From Candidatus Desulfofervidus auxilii (GTDB lineage Bacteria; Desulfobacterota; Desulfofervidia; Desulfofervidales; Desulfofervidaceae): a DNA stretch of 64,000 nucleotides. The notes beneath the pieces were generated by a model. The model had not been told where the DNA came from, did not search any database, and saw nothing but the letters and a program-made list of their open reading frames with translations. The DNA lies in NCBI GenBank assembly GCA_030262725.1, contig JAJSZS010000008.1, positions 1 through 64,000 of the forward strand. The letters are read 5' to 3'. Of this stretch, positions 19,213 to 27,449 are shown piece after piece. Each line of letters starts with the position of its first letter. Position 1 is the stretch's first letter. The translations under genes and the position numbers were made by a program.

Positions 19213-20406
19213 TTATTGCCATAAATATAATTTTGACCAATTAATTCCCAAAAAAATAACATTTCTTTCAGCTTTAAAATCAGTAAGTCTGCTTTTATAA
19301 AATTGTCTTAAATAAGCTAATTCAACTGAAAAATTTTTTGTTAAGAAAAATTGCATTGATGGTCTTACATCATAGCTATAATAATCTAATGTTTTTACAT
19401 CACCACTTGTTTCTCCTCTATAATAGCTAGCATAAAAAATACCTTTTAGTCTTTCTGTAAAATTATAGTCAATCTTACTATAAACCCTTCCTCTAAAAAT
19501 CATCTCCCCAATTACACTCGGTATAATGTCTCTCTCTATACCTATAAAAAATGTCCCCTTTTCCATTTTCCTAGAAAAACTTACATTCAATAATGCTCCA
19601 ACACCTTTTTCTCTTTTTGTCTCTGTATATGGCACAATAATAGGGTAATTTAAAAAATAAAAGATCATGTACCTTCTAAGTTTAACTTTAGAATCTGAAT
19701 ATCTTAAGCCTAAAAAACCACTTATTTGAGTTTTTTCAGAAAACATATAATCTATTCCACCAAAAAATAATACATTATGTGTTCGCCCTAAATCTGATTT
19801 AAAATAATTATAACCTAATCTGCTAATTAAAGAAATCCTTCCATCACTTAAATGGTATTCATAGGCTAAATTTCCACCTGTATACCAATAATCTATATAT
19901 ATAGCTGATTCATAATCACTTCGCATATAAAAAGAAGAAAATGTAATAAGACTTTTTTCTGTCAAAGAATAACTTATTAAGCCATCCCCTGAATAATTTT
20001 TTCTTATATTACGCTCTAAACCAATACCAGTCTCTGTCCATTCTGATTCAAGCGTTGTATCTCTTATGTATCTTCCATTTAAGGCAAGTGTCAGTCTTTC
20101 TGTTTTTAAATGACTTAATCCTATTCTATAAATCTGTTCTTCTGTATTTAAGTTTGTTTCATCTGCATAGCGCAAAATATTTACTTGAGCTTCTGTATTA
20201 ATCTTTGTTTTTTCTGTGTTAATAGAAGCTAATATTTTTGGACGAATATAAGTCACAAAATCATCTTTTTTGCCTCTCCAATAAAGATATATATTATCAT
20301 CATAACTTTGCCTTAAAGAAAATGAAGGTATAACTTTGTATTGAGCACCATATAAAATATTTGCCAAAATAACGAAAAACATTATAAAGCCCCACCTCAC
20401 TAACAT
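19213..20406 (-). CDS. Outer-membrane beta-barrel protein of the exosortase polysaccharide locus
   Basis: 397 aa. Signal peptide at residues 1-20 (LANILYGAQ). The rest alternates aromatic and polar residues in many short strands (for example VTYIRPKILASINTEKTK, LTLALNGRYIRD), ends in an aromatic residue region (INWSKLYLWQ), and resembles the TIGR-type outer-membrane proteins associated with PEP-CTERM systems. Proposed to be the outer-membrane conduit or an accessory for polymer secretion. Four bp separate it from the chain-length gene, and it follows the Wza-like gene. Function inferred from context. Confidence 0.7.
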   Translation of the reverse strand: MLVRWGFIMFFVILANILYGAQYKVIPSFSLRQSYDDNIYLYWRGKKDDFVTYIRPKILASINTEKTKINTEAQVNILRYADETNLNTEEQIYRIGLSHLKTERLTLALNGRYIRDTTLESEWTETGIGLERNIRKNYSGDGLISYSLTEKSLITFSSFYMRSDYESAIYIDYWYTGGNLAYEYHLSDGRISLISRLGYNYFKSDLGRTHNVLFFGGIDYMFSEKTQISGFLGLRYSDSKVKLRRYMIFYFLNYPIIVPYTETKREKGVGALLNVSFSRKMEKGTFFIGIERDIIPSVIGEMIFRGRVYSKIDYNFTERLKGIFYASYYRGETSGDVKTLDYYSYDVRPSMQFFLTKNFSVELAYLRQFYKSRLTDFKAERNVIFLGINWSKLYLWQ

Positions 20407-20425
20407 TTAGATTTTGACCTCATTC

Positions 20426-20971
20426 CTACGGCACAACAATTACATCACCACTTTTTAAAAATATATTTTGCTCAAGCTTTTTGCCTTTAGAAACTGCTTT
20501 ATAATCAAACTTGATTCTGATTTGTTTTCCCCCTTCTTGTCTCAGGATGCTGATATTGTCTAGGTCTGCAAATGGAGAAAATCCTCCTGCCATAGCCAAT
20601 GCCTGCATCACATTTATCCTTCTTCCTAAAGTATATGCCCCAGGCTTATTTACTTTACCAACAATATAAATTTTATAACTGTTTATCCCAATTAACATCA
20701 CTGTAACTACTGGATCAGAAATATATTCTTTTAATTTTTCTGTAATCTCTTTTTTTACCTCTTCTACTGTTTTTCCTGCTGCTTGAATCTCCCCTACTAA
20801 AGGAAAATTTATTTTTCCATCAGGACGCACAATCACCTGTTTTGTCAATGCTTCATCCTTCCAAACAGAAATCTCTAATACATCCTCTGGCCCAAGGACA
20901 AAAGATGAAGACTGTGCATAGACTTTGATAGGTAAAAGTAAAAAAATTACTAAAAAAATAAATTTTTTCAT
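20426..20971 (-). CDS. Polysaccharide export protein (Wza-like, SLBB)
   Basis: 181 aa. Signal peptide 1-19 (LPIKVYAQ). A Poly_export domain follows (FVLGPEDVLEISVWKDEALT, VRPDGKINFPLVGEIQAAGKT), then an SLBB domain (YIVGKVNKPGAYTLGRRINVMQALAMAGG). No Cys follows the signal, so it is not a lipoprotein, unlike Wza; short exosortase-locus export proteins of this length are usual. It is the first gene of the seven-protein minus operon down to 13299. A sigma-54 promoter at 21033-21049 points to it. Confidence 0.9.
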   Translation of the reverse strand: MKKFIFLVIFLLLPIKVYAQSSSFVLGPEDVLEISVWKDEALTKQVIVRPDGKINFPLVGEIQAAGKTVEEVKKEITEKLKEYISDPVVTVMLIGINSYKIYIVGKVNKPGAYTLGRRINVMQALAMAGGFSPFADLDNISILRQEGGKQIRIKFDYKAVSKGKKLEQNIFLKSGDVIVVP

Positions 20972-21031
20972 TTTAATACCCTATTTTTAAATTTTTAAAA
21001 CATTCCTATCATCCATCAATAAAAGTGTCAA

Positions 21032-21049
21032 TGGCAAAAATAATGCCAA
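21032..21049 (-). promoter_or_regulatory. Sigma-54 promoter for the export operon
   Basis: Minus strand TTGGCATTATTTTTGCCA: GG at 21047-21046, 10 bases, GC at 21035-21034. It lies about 60 bp before the Wza-like start. The element is nearly palindromic and also reads GG-N10-GC on the plus strand, but with a poorer -12 (AATGCC). Confidence 0.65.
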
Positions 21050-21151
21050 ATTAATGCGCAATAATTCCTTATCATATTCTTCTAACTTGGTCAAAATTAA
21101 GGAAAGAAATTTCTTATTTTTAAAAGTCGCCCAATTTTTAAAAACTTTTTG

Positions 21152-21168
21152 TATGAAAAATAATTCAC
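21152..21168 (+). promoter_or_regulatory. 17-bp putative upstream activator site (copy 1)
   Basis: TATGAAAAATAATTCAC, 60 bp upstream of the sigma-54 -24 box at 21229. Two other copies differing only in the central A/T bases lie at 29921-29937 and 29974-29990. The half-sites ATGAA and TTCAC suggest a dimer site. Confidence 0.55.
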
Positions 21169-21228
21169 AAAATGTGAAAATTTTTTCTTTTTTTATTTTG
21201 AAATGCTTAAAAAATCTATTTTTTATTC

Positions 21229-21245
21229 TGGCACAATTTTTGCTT
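21229..21245 (+). promoter_or_regulatory. Sigma-54 promoter for the PEP-CTERM gene pair
   Basis: TGGCACAATTTTTGCTT, with GG at 21230-21231, exactly 10 bases, GC at 21242-21243. This is a near-consensus -24/-12 element about 58 bp before the ATG at 21303, which has a GGGGG ribosome-binding site. Known for the family: RpoN and the PrsK/PrsR system control PEP-CTERM genes in some bacteria. Confidence 0.8.
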
Positions 21246-21302
21246 GACATATTCATAACATTAGTGTAAGCTTAATAATTAAATTTAATTTAGGGGGCAA
21301 TT

Positions 21303-22145
21303 ATGAAAAAGAATTTTTTAATTTTATTAATCTTGATAATTGTTTTATTACCATTTCTAGCTGTAGCTCACACAACTTATATAACAGGTGAGGATGTTGA
21401 TATTGTAAGTTGGCAAGAGTTTGTAAATGTAACTATAGAGGAAGGAAGTGCTAGTGGTGAAGTAAGTGGTGACATTAATGGGACAGTGAGTATTGATAAT
21501 CATTTCTCATTGAGCGTTAATTCTGGGACATTTGCTGGTTTTGAATTTGGTTTTAATAATTGGGAAGTCAGTGTTAATGGTGATACTTATACTGGAATAA
21601 GCACTTGGTTTTATGATCCAGAATCTGATGAAACACACATAGCTATAGGTGGAGATATAGCTGCAATAGGTTATGGCACTGAAGAAGGGGGAGAATTTGT
21701 TCTTGCAAGAATTGAAGATACACAATGTCATGGCAATTTTACATATAAAGAAACTAGTAGTTCATTTACTTCATATGATACAAATATTCTTTTAAATGTT
21801 GAAACCGAACTTTTTTATGGTCATGGAACTGGTTATTATAATGGTGGAATTGCTGCTTATTTAGTTGAATTAGAATTTGAAGATTTGTTAGAAGCAGAGC
21901 TTTTCATCTATATCTGTGACTGGGGAGATGGGAAAGGATTTGGAGTAGATCTGCCAGAAGAAACAGGATATTGGTGGTTAGGAGGGGTTAGTCCTCCACT
22001 TTATGGAGTAATAGAGGATATTGTAGGAGATGGAAAAGATGCTTTGATAGAGCATGCTGTCCCTTTACCTTCAACACTTCTTCTTTTAGGTAGTGGACTG
22101 TTTGGTATTTTGGTTATGAGAAAAAGGAGAGGAAAATGCAGCTAA
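21303..22145 (+). CDS. PEP-CTERM sorting-domain surface protein 1
   Basis: 280 aa. Signal peptide 1-22 (LLPFLAVAHT). A low-complexity, acidic, beta-strand-rich body rich in Gly/Glu/Asp/Thr, with repeated SGE/SGD segments, follows. The end is VPLPSTLLLLGSGLFGILVM followed by RKRRGKCS: a PxPST sorting motif, a hydrophobic segment and a basic tail, which is the exosortase recognition signal. The protein should be exported, cut by exosortase and incorporated into the cell surface or exopolymer. Its function beyond that is unknown. It overlaps the next gene by 10 bp. Confidence 0.88.
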   Translation: MKKNFLILLILIIVLLPFLAVAHTTYITGEDVDIVSWQEFVNVTIEEGSASGEVSGDINGTVSIDNHFSLSVNSGTFAGFEFGFNNWEVSVNGDTYTGISTWFYDPESDETHIAIGGDIAAIGYGTEEGGEFVLARIEDTQCHGNFTYKETSSSFTSYDTNILLNVETELFYGHGTGYYNGGIAAYLVELEFEDLLEAELFIYICDWGDGKGFGVDLPEETGYWWLGGVSPPLYGVIEDIVGDGKDALIEHAVPLPSTLLLLGSGLFGILVMRKRRGKCS

Positions 22146-23026
22146 AAAATTTTTTTGCAGGATTGATTATTTTTGTATTTATTCTATTTTCAGCTTTGGC
22201 AATGGCAGACAGGACTGATTTAGTTGGCTTTCCTTACCATAAGCAGGTATTCTCAGGAAATGTGGATGTTAGGGTTGAAATAAAAAATTTTGAAGGAATA
22301 TTTTCAGGAGCAGTTATTGGAGAATATAACAATAATTTTATTTGGTTAAGTATAACCTCTGGAGATTATGCAGGTTATGGTTTTGGTATGGGCACATCTG
22401 AAGGAACCATAGGATGTCCACCTTATATAGAGATGCAAGACTATGTAAGCAACTTCATTAATGCTAAAAAGCCAGAACATGGCTACGTAGCGGTTTATGG
22501 TGATTTTGGGGCAATAGGGTATGCAAATCCAACTGAATTAACAAGCCTTTTTGGTACTCAATATAGTGGAACATTTTATGCACCTGTGACTAATGAGACA
22601 GTGACTGATATTTATAACACTGTTCCTTTAGAGATTTATATATCCACTGGAAGTTTTTCTCTTTCTGGCTATTATTCTGGCACAATGACTATTACAGGGC
22701 TTACCTTTGATTTTGTTGATGTAAGTAACTTAGATCCTTTCCAAGAATGGGGCATAGATGAACTTGTTGGTTTTATTGGCGCTTATGATTGGAGTGAAAC
22801 AGGTGTAGGAGATGATGGTGAAATATATTTTGTATATACAGAACCCATTCATTTAGGTGCTGTTACTGGTGAATTAAAAGGGGTGCTTGTTGCTGATTTG
22901 GAAAATTATACTGCTTTTATTGAACATGCAGGCACTGCTCCTCCTATTCCTATTCCATCAACGCTGTTATTGCTTGGAAGTGGATTAATTGGTGTTTTGG
23001 CAATAAGAAAAAGTATTGGAATTTAA
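22136..23026 (+). CDS. PEP-CTERM sorting-domain surface protein 2
   Basis: 296 aa. Signal peptide 1-24 (LFSALAMADR). A beta-rich acidic body distantly like the upstream protein (shared YAGYGFGMG/AIGYA-type strands) follows, and the C-terminus is IPSTLLLLGSGLIGVLAIRK with a short basic tail, the exosortase signal. The start has its own GGAG site inside the end of the upstream gene, so the pair is translationally coupled under the sigma-54 promoter. Likely a matrix or surface protein; the paralogy with the upstream gene suggests tandem duplication. Confidence 0.85.
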   Translation: MQLKNFFAGLIIFVFILFSALAMADRTDLVGFPYHKQVFSGNVDVRVEIKNFEGIFSGAVIGEYNNNFIWLSITSGDYAGYGFGMGTSEGTIGCPPYIEMQDYVSNFINAKKPEHGYVAVYGDFGAIGYANPTELTSLFGTQYSGTFYAPVTNETVTDIYNTVPLEIYISTGSFSLSGYYSGTMTITGLTFDFVDVSNLDPFQEWGIDELVGFIGAYDWSETGVGDDGEIYFVYTEPIHLGAVTGELKGVLVADLENYTAFIEHAGTAPPIPIPSTLLLLGSGLIGVLAIRKSIGI

Positions 23027-23166
23027 GTATTAATCCTTGCAGAAGCTATTTCTAATGCTTTAAAAGAAGAAAACTAGGATTGATTTTAAAGCGTGAAATT
23101 GCAGAAATAAAAAGCAGATTAGCAATTTAATAGAATTTTCTGAAATTCTAGAAATTCCTAAATTAT

Positions 23167-24396
23167 ATGAGAATAGCAATGCTAAATAATTATTATTATT
23201 TGCGTGGTGGTTCAGAAAGGGTATTTTTTAATGAGATTGAATTATTAGAAAAACATGGGCATATAGTAGGAGTATTTTCAAGAGATCATCAAGAAAATTT
23301 CCCAAGCAAATATGCTTCTTTTTTTCCTCCAAATATTCAAACTGATAAGGTGAAATTCAATTTATCAGCTATAAAATTAATAAGTGAGATTATTTATTCA
23401 AAAAGAAATAAAAATCTTTTTGAAAATTTTTTAAGTTATTTTAAACCAGACATCATACATGCTCATAATATTTATGGTCGTATTACAACCTCTGTTTTAG
23501 ATGCTGGTAAAAGATATAGTTTGCCTGTAGTAATGACTTTGCATGATTATAAGCTTATATGTCCAAATTATAAATTGATGCGTAATGGAAAGGTTTGTGA
23601 AGATTGTAAGGGGAAAAAGTTTTATATGGCAATTTTAAATAAATGTCATAAGAATAGTTATCTTGCTTCATTTATTTATGTTGTTGAGACAGCTTTTAAT
23701 GAATTTTTAGGAAAATATAAAAAAAATGTAGATTTTTTTATAGCACCAAGCCGATTTTTAAAAAATAAATTGATTGAATTTGGCATGGATAGAGAAAAAA
23801 TTATTTATATCCCAAATTTTATAGATTTAAATAAGTATGAACCAAATTATGATTTTGAGGATTATTTTCTTTATTTTGGACGTATTTCAATGGAAAAGGG
23901 TATAGATTTATTAATAGATGCATTTTGTAATTTAAATCATAAAAAAATAAAACTTATGATTGTAGGAGATGGGCCAATTAGAGTAGAAATGGAGAGAAAA
24001 GTGGAAAAATTGAATAATAAAAATATTAAGTTTACAGGTTACTTAAGTAGAAGTAAGTTAAAAAAAATTATTCAAAATGCTCTAGCTATAATTTTGCCTT
24101 CACAATGGTATGAAAATGCCCCTATGAGTGTATTAGAAGCCTTTGCCTATGGAAAGCCAGTAATTGGAGCAAAGATTGGAGGAATTACAGAAATGATAGA
24201 TGAAGAGATTAATGGATATTTATTTAAAGCAGGGGACATTGATGATTTAAAAATAAAAATGGAAAGTATGATAAAAAAAGATAGATTTAAAATTATAGAG
24301 ATGGGGAAAAATGCCAGAGAAAAAGTTGAAAAAGAATATAATGCTCAATTACATTATGAAAAATTGATGGAAGTTTATGAAAAGGCTCAAATATAA
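23167..24396 (+). CDS. Glycosyltransferase family 4 (with cysteine insert)
   Basis: 409 aa, GT-B. The N-terminal LRGGSERVFFNEIE and the ALHDYK-type segment (MTLHDYKLICPNYKLM) precede a CPNY...CEDC...C cysteine cluster near residues 134-160 that occurs in a subset of GT4 enzymes. The C-terminal half contains YFGRISMEKGIDLLIDAF and NAPMSVLEAFAYGKPVIGA, the donor-binding part with the E-x7-E glutamates. It adds a sugar to the exopolysaccharide repeat. Its stop overlaps the convergent HepT gene by 10 bp. No close ribosome-binding site was seen. Confidence 0.87.
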   Translation: MRIAMLNNYYYLRGGSERVFFNEIELLEKHGHIVGVFSRDHQENFPSKYASFFPPNIQTDKVKFNLSAIKLISEIIYSKRNKNLFENFLSYFKPDIIHAHNIYGRITTSVLDAGKRYSLPVVMTLHDYKLICPNYKLMRNGKVCEDCKGKKFYMAILNKCHKNSYLASFIYVVETAFNEFLGKYKKNVDFFIAPSRFLKNKLIEFGMDREKIIYIPNFIDLNKYEPNYDFEDYFLYFGRISMEKGIDLLIDAFCNLNHKKIKLMIVGDGPIRVEMERKVEKLNNKNIKFTGYLSRSKLKKIIQNALAIILPSQWYENAPMSVLEAFAYGKPVIGAKIGGITEMIDEEINGYLFKAGDIDDLKIKMESMIKKDRFKIIEMGKNAREKVEKEYNAQLHYEKLMEVYEKAQI

Positions 24397-24782
24397 TCTT
24401 TAATCTGTTTTATAAATTCGTTCATGTCATCAATGTTATCCAGAAGTTTATATAGTAGCTTTGTATCAACAGATATGTATTCATGCACTAAAATGTTTCT
24501 TAGACCAACCATTCCTATGAGTTTTTTTTCTAAGGTTTTATCTATGTACTTGAATTTTCTAAGTAATTCAATGCATTCACTATAATTGTTTGGGCTTCCC
24601 AAGTTATATTTTGCACATATATGACAAGCTATATCTATTATGATCTGAATAGATTCTAAAAAGCCATAACGTAAAGCCCATTCCTTTGTTTTGTTTGATA
24701 ATACATCTTCTAAGGTGTGTTCTATTTTAAAATTTTTTAATTCAGCTATATTTCTCTCTAAAGTGATTAGTCTCTCATACAT
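24387..24782 (-). CDS. hepT: HepT-type RNase toxin (DUF86/HEPN)
   Basis: 131 aa, all-helical HEPN domain. The catalytic motif R-x4-H-x-Y is present as RNILVHEY near residue 105. Family members are RNase toxins or are neutralised by AMPylation by their MntA partner. The gene overlaps MntA by 8 bp in the same direction, the usual operon order (antitoxin first). It lies opposite in strand to the surrounding glycosyltransferases, so it is an independent insertion into the polysaccharide locus. Confidence 0.85.
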   Translation of the reverse strand: MYERLITLERNIAELKNFKIEHTLEDVLSNKTKEWALRYGFLESIQIIIDIACHICAKYNLGSPNNYSECIELLRKFKYIDKTLEKKLIGMVGLRNILVHEYISVDTKLLYKLLDNIDDMNEFIKQIKDYI

Positions 24783-25212
24783 AATTTTGCTCTCCGATTT
24801 TATTTCTTTCGATTCTTTCCAAAAATTTTTTTATATTTTTTTCATACAAATCTTTTAAATCTAGATAATAGAGCAGAGTGTTTTTTTTAAATTCAATAAA
24901 CTTATTATTGTCACTTACATATAAAACAATACCTTCTGTAATTATGTGTCTGCAAAATTTTGCATTTTTTTTATAAAGCTCATTTAAAATGATGATGTCT
25001 ATTTTTTTACACAATTTTGCTTCTAACTTTGCTATTATGTATCCCAATTCTAAAATATCTGGCATTTTGCTAAAATGTATGGCGATATCTATATCGCTTA
25101 ATTCACTGTAATGTTCTTTAGCATAAGAGCCAAAAACTATTATAAAATCAATAGATTTATAAATATCCAAAATTTCTTTTTTTAATTTTTTAAATAAATT
25201 CGATTTTTTCAT
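24775..25212 (-). CDS. mntA: MntA-type minimal nucleotidyltransferase antitoxin
   Basis: 145 aa. The nucleotidyltransferase signature GS-x10-D-x-D is seen as GSYAKEHYSELSDID near residue 28, followed by the third acidic position expected near residue 66 (KKIDIIIL). Minimal nucleotidyltransferases paired with HepT add AMP to the toxin tyrosine and inactivate it (known for the family). Residues 100-145 form a helical tail. No overlap with nearby glycosyltransferase genes except their intergenic regions. Confidence 0.83.
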   Translation of the reverse strand: MKKSNLFKKLKKEILDIYKSIDFIIVFGSYAKEHYSELSDIDIAIHFSKMPDILELGYIIAKLEAKLCKKIDIIILNELYKKNAKFCRHIITEGIVLYVSDNNKFIEFKKNTLLYYLDLKDLYEKNIKKFLERIERNKIGEQNYV

Positions 25213-25343
25213 ATGTTTGTTTTTATCATTTTCAGGAAAATTAGTAAAGTTAACTTAAGATTCCTAAATATAAAAATATTTGCAAAAATGCGAGATTTCT
25301 GTTTAAAATACTTTAAGAATATCTTGAAAATCAAATTATACTC

Positions 25344-26444
25344 ATGAAGATAGTTTATATAGCTTTAAAAGGGATGCCTTTAGGAGGTGGGATAGAGAAG
25401 TATACAGAAGAGTTGGGCAGCAGATTGGTAAAAAAAGGTCATAAAATAATAGTTTATTGTAGTCCTTATTATCAAACTAGAAATAATGAATATAAAGGTA
25501 TGAAGGTTAAAATACTTCCGTGTATTAATACAAAAAGTTTACAAAAAATATCGCTTTGTTTTTTAGCTAGCCTTGATCAGTTTTTGGAAAAAGATATTGA
25601 TATTGTGCATTATCATGCAGTGGGGCCTTCTATTTTTTCTTTTTTACCAAGAATGTTAGGTAGAAAAACTGTGGTTCAGATTCATGGTATTGAGTGGAAA
25701 AGACCAAAATGGGGATATTTGGGAAAAACATTTTTTAAATTAAGTGATTTATCAGCTGTTTATTTTCCTAACAAAGTGACAGCTGTATCAAAGGTATTAA
25801 AAGATTTTTATGAAAAGAAATTTGGTAGAGAAGTTGTTTATATTCCAACTGGGGTGAATAAACCAATAAAAAGACCACCTAAAAAAATAAAAAAATTTGG
25901 AATTAATGGAAATGATTATATCTTTTTTGCAGCTAGACTTGTTCCAGACAAAGGATGCCATTATTTAATTGATGCATTCAATGAGCTGAAGACAGATTTA
26001 AAATTGGTTATTGCAGGTGATGCTCCACATGAAGAAGGATATAAAAGAATATTGTATGAAAAGGCTCAAGGAAATAGAAATATAATTTTTACGGGATTTA
26101 TTCATGGAGAGCTATTAGAAGAATTTTTTAGCAACGCATATATTTATGTGTTGCCTTCAGAGATAGAAGGGCTTCCTACCTCTTTGCTTGAAGCGATGAG
26201 TTATGGAAATTGCTGTGTAGTAAGCGATATTCCTGAAAATTTGGAAGCTTTAGGCAATTATGGATATTCTTTTAAGTCAAAGGATTATAAAGATTTAAAA
26301 AGATGTTTACAAACATTGATTGATAAACCAGAATTAATCTATGAAAAGAAAAAAGATGTGGCAGAATATGTCTGTAAACATTATTCATGGGATAAGATTG
26401 CAGATGAATTTGAGCAATTGTATTATGAAATCCTAAAAAATTAA
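25344..26444 (+). CDS. Glycosyltransferase family 4
   Basis: 366 aa. GMPLGGGIEKYTEELG at the N-terminus is the classic GT4 acceptor-side loop. IFFAARLVPDKGCHYLIDAF and EGLPTSLLEAMSYGNCCVVS near residues 195 and 275 are the donor-binding blocks. IHGIEWKRPKWG near residue 113 is another family marker. It most resembles enzymes of exosortase-linked polysaccharide loci. It likely forms a unit with the radical SAM (18 bp later) and exosortase genes. Confidence 0.88.
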   Translation: MKIVYIALKGMPLGGGIEKYTEELGSRLVKKGHKIIVYCSPYYQTRNNEYKGMKVKILPCINTKSLQKISLCFLASLDQFLEKDIDIVHYHAVGPSIFSFLPRMLGRKTVVQIHGIEWKRPKWGYLGKTFFKLSDLSAVYFPNKVTAVSKVLKDFYEKKFGREVVYIPTGVNKPIKRPPKKIKKFGINGNDYIFFAARLVPDKGCHYLIDAFNELKTDLKLVIAGDAPHEEGYKRILYEKAQGNRNIIFTGFIHGELLEEFFSNAYIYVLPSEIEGLPTSLLEAMSYGNCCVVSDIPENLEALGNYGYSFKSKDYKDLKRCLQTLIDKPELIYEKKKDVAEYVCKHYSWDKIADEFEQLYYEILKN

Positions 26445-26461
26445 ATATTAATGGAGAAAAA

Positions 26462-27448
26462 ATGATTAATTTTTTGAGAAGTAATTCAATTATCTTTGGG
26501 ATTATTGGTGTTACTTATAGATGTAATGCTAAATGTTATATGTGTAACACATGGAAGTATCCTACTAAAAAGAGCGAAGAGATTGATGTAAAAACATTGG
26601 AGAAATTGCCAAAAATAAGGGTAATAAATGTAACAGGTGGTGAACCATTTATGAGAGATGATTTGGATGAAATTGTTTCTGTTTTAAAAAAGAAATGTAA
26701 AAGACTGGTAATCAGCACAAATGGTTTTTTTACTGAAAGAATTATTAAATTGGCAAAAAAACACCCAGATATAGGGATTAGAATAAGTATTGAAGGTTTG
26801 CCCAAAATAAATGATGAGCTAAGGGGGATAAAAGATGGCTTTGATAAAGGGTTAAGAACATTAATTGAATTAAGAGCTATGGGTATGAAAGATGTGGGAT
26901 TTGGGATGACTGTAACAGATAAAAATGCTAAAGATTTATTACCACTTTATAGACTTTCAAAATTAATGAAAATGGAATTTGCTACAGCTACTGTGCATAA
27001 TTCTTATTATTTTCATAAGTTTGATAATGAAATCAAAGATAAAGAATTAGTTATTGGTGAATTCAAAAAATTGATAAAAGAACTTTTAAGGTCAAATAGG
27101 ATAAAGGATTGGTATAGGGCATATTTTAATTATGGAATTATAAATTATATTAAAGGAAAAAAAAGATTATTGCCTTGTGAGATGGCTTTTAATTCTTTTT
27201 ATTTAGATCCATTGGGTGAGGTAAGACCATGTAATGTTATGGAAGAGACAATGGGAAATTTAAAAGAAAAAAGTTTTGAAGAAATATGGCATAGTCCAGA
27301 AGCAGAAAGAATAAGAGAAATGGTAAAAAGATGTAATCGAAATTGTTGGATGATTGGTAGTGTTGGGGAAATTATGAAAAAATATATTCATATTCCCACA
27401 AAATGGGTAATAAAAGCAAAATTCTTTAAAAAAATTGATTGGCCTTAA
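26462..27448 (+). CDS. Radical SAM/SPASM-type protein in the exosortase locus
   Basis: 328 aa. The cluster-binding motif C-x3-C-x2-C appears as YRCNAKCYMCNTW near residue 20; VTGGEPFMRDD follows. Toward the C-terminus CEMAF...CNVMEETMGNLKEKSFEE... with later C and C-N-x-N-C residues (about 240-295) resembles a SPASM region that holds extra Fe-S clusters. The substrate cannot be predicted; family members modify peptides or sugars. It lies between a GT4 and the exosortase gene and overlaps neither. An exopolysaccharide- or PEP-CTERM-related modification is an inference. Confidence 0.82.
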   Translation: MINFLRSNSIIFGIIGVTYRCNAKCYMCNTWKYPTKKSEEIDVKTLEKLPKIRVINVTGGEPFMRDDLDEIVSVLKKKCKRLVISTNGFFTERIIKLAKKHPDIGIRISIEGLPKINDELRGIKDGFDKGLRTLIELRAMGMKDVGFGMTVTDKNAKDLLPLYRLSKLMKMEFATATVHNSYYFHKFDNEIKDKELVIGEFKKLIKELLRSNRIKDWYRAYFNYGIINYIKGKKRLLPCEMAFNSFYLDPLGEVRPCNVMEETMGNLKEKSFEEIWHSPEAERIREMVKRCNRNCWMIGSVGEIMKKYIHIPTKWVIKAKFFKKIDWP

Positions 27449-27449
27449 A

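Larger units (their letters stand above)
20972..21302. promoter_or_regulatory. Divergent regulatory region between the export operon and PEP-CTERM genes
   Basis: This 331-bp region has no supported gene. It holds a minus-strand sigma-54 promoter (21033-21049), a plus-strand sigma-54 promoter (21229-21245), a 17-bp element shared with the PEP-CTERM rhodanese promoter (21152-21168) and the perfect inverted repeat TTCACA-AAA-TGTGAA at 21164-21178. Together these look like shared binding sites for an enhancer-binding activator acting in both directions. Confidence 0.7.

Noticed and set aside
20987-21256. 89-codon open frame in the divergent PEP-CTERM region
   Set aside because: No ribosome-binding site or family resemblance; it overlaps both sigma-54 promoters and the 17-bp element.
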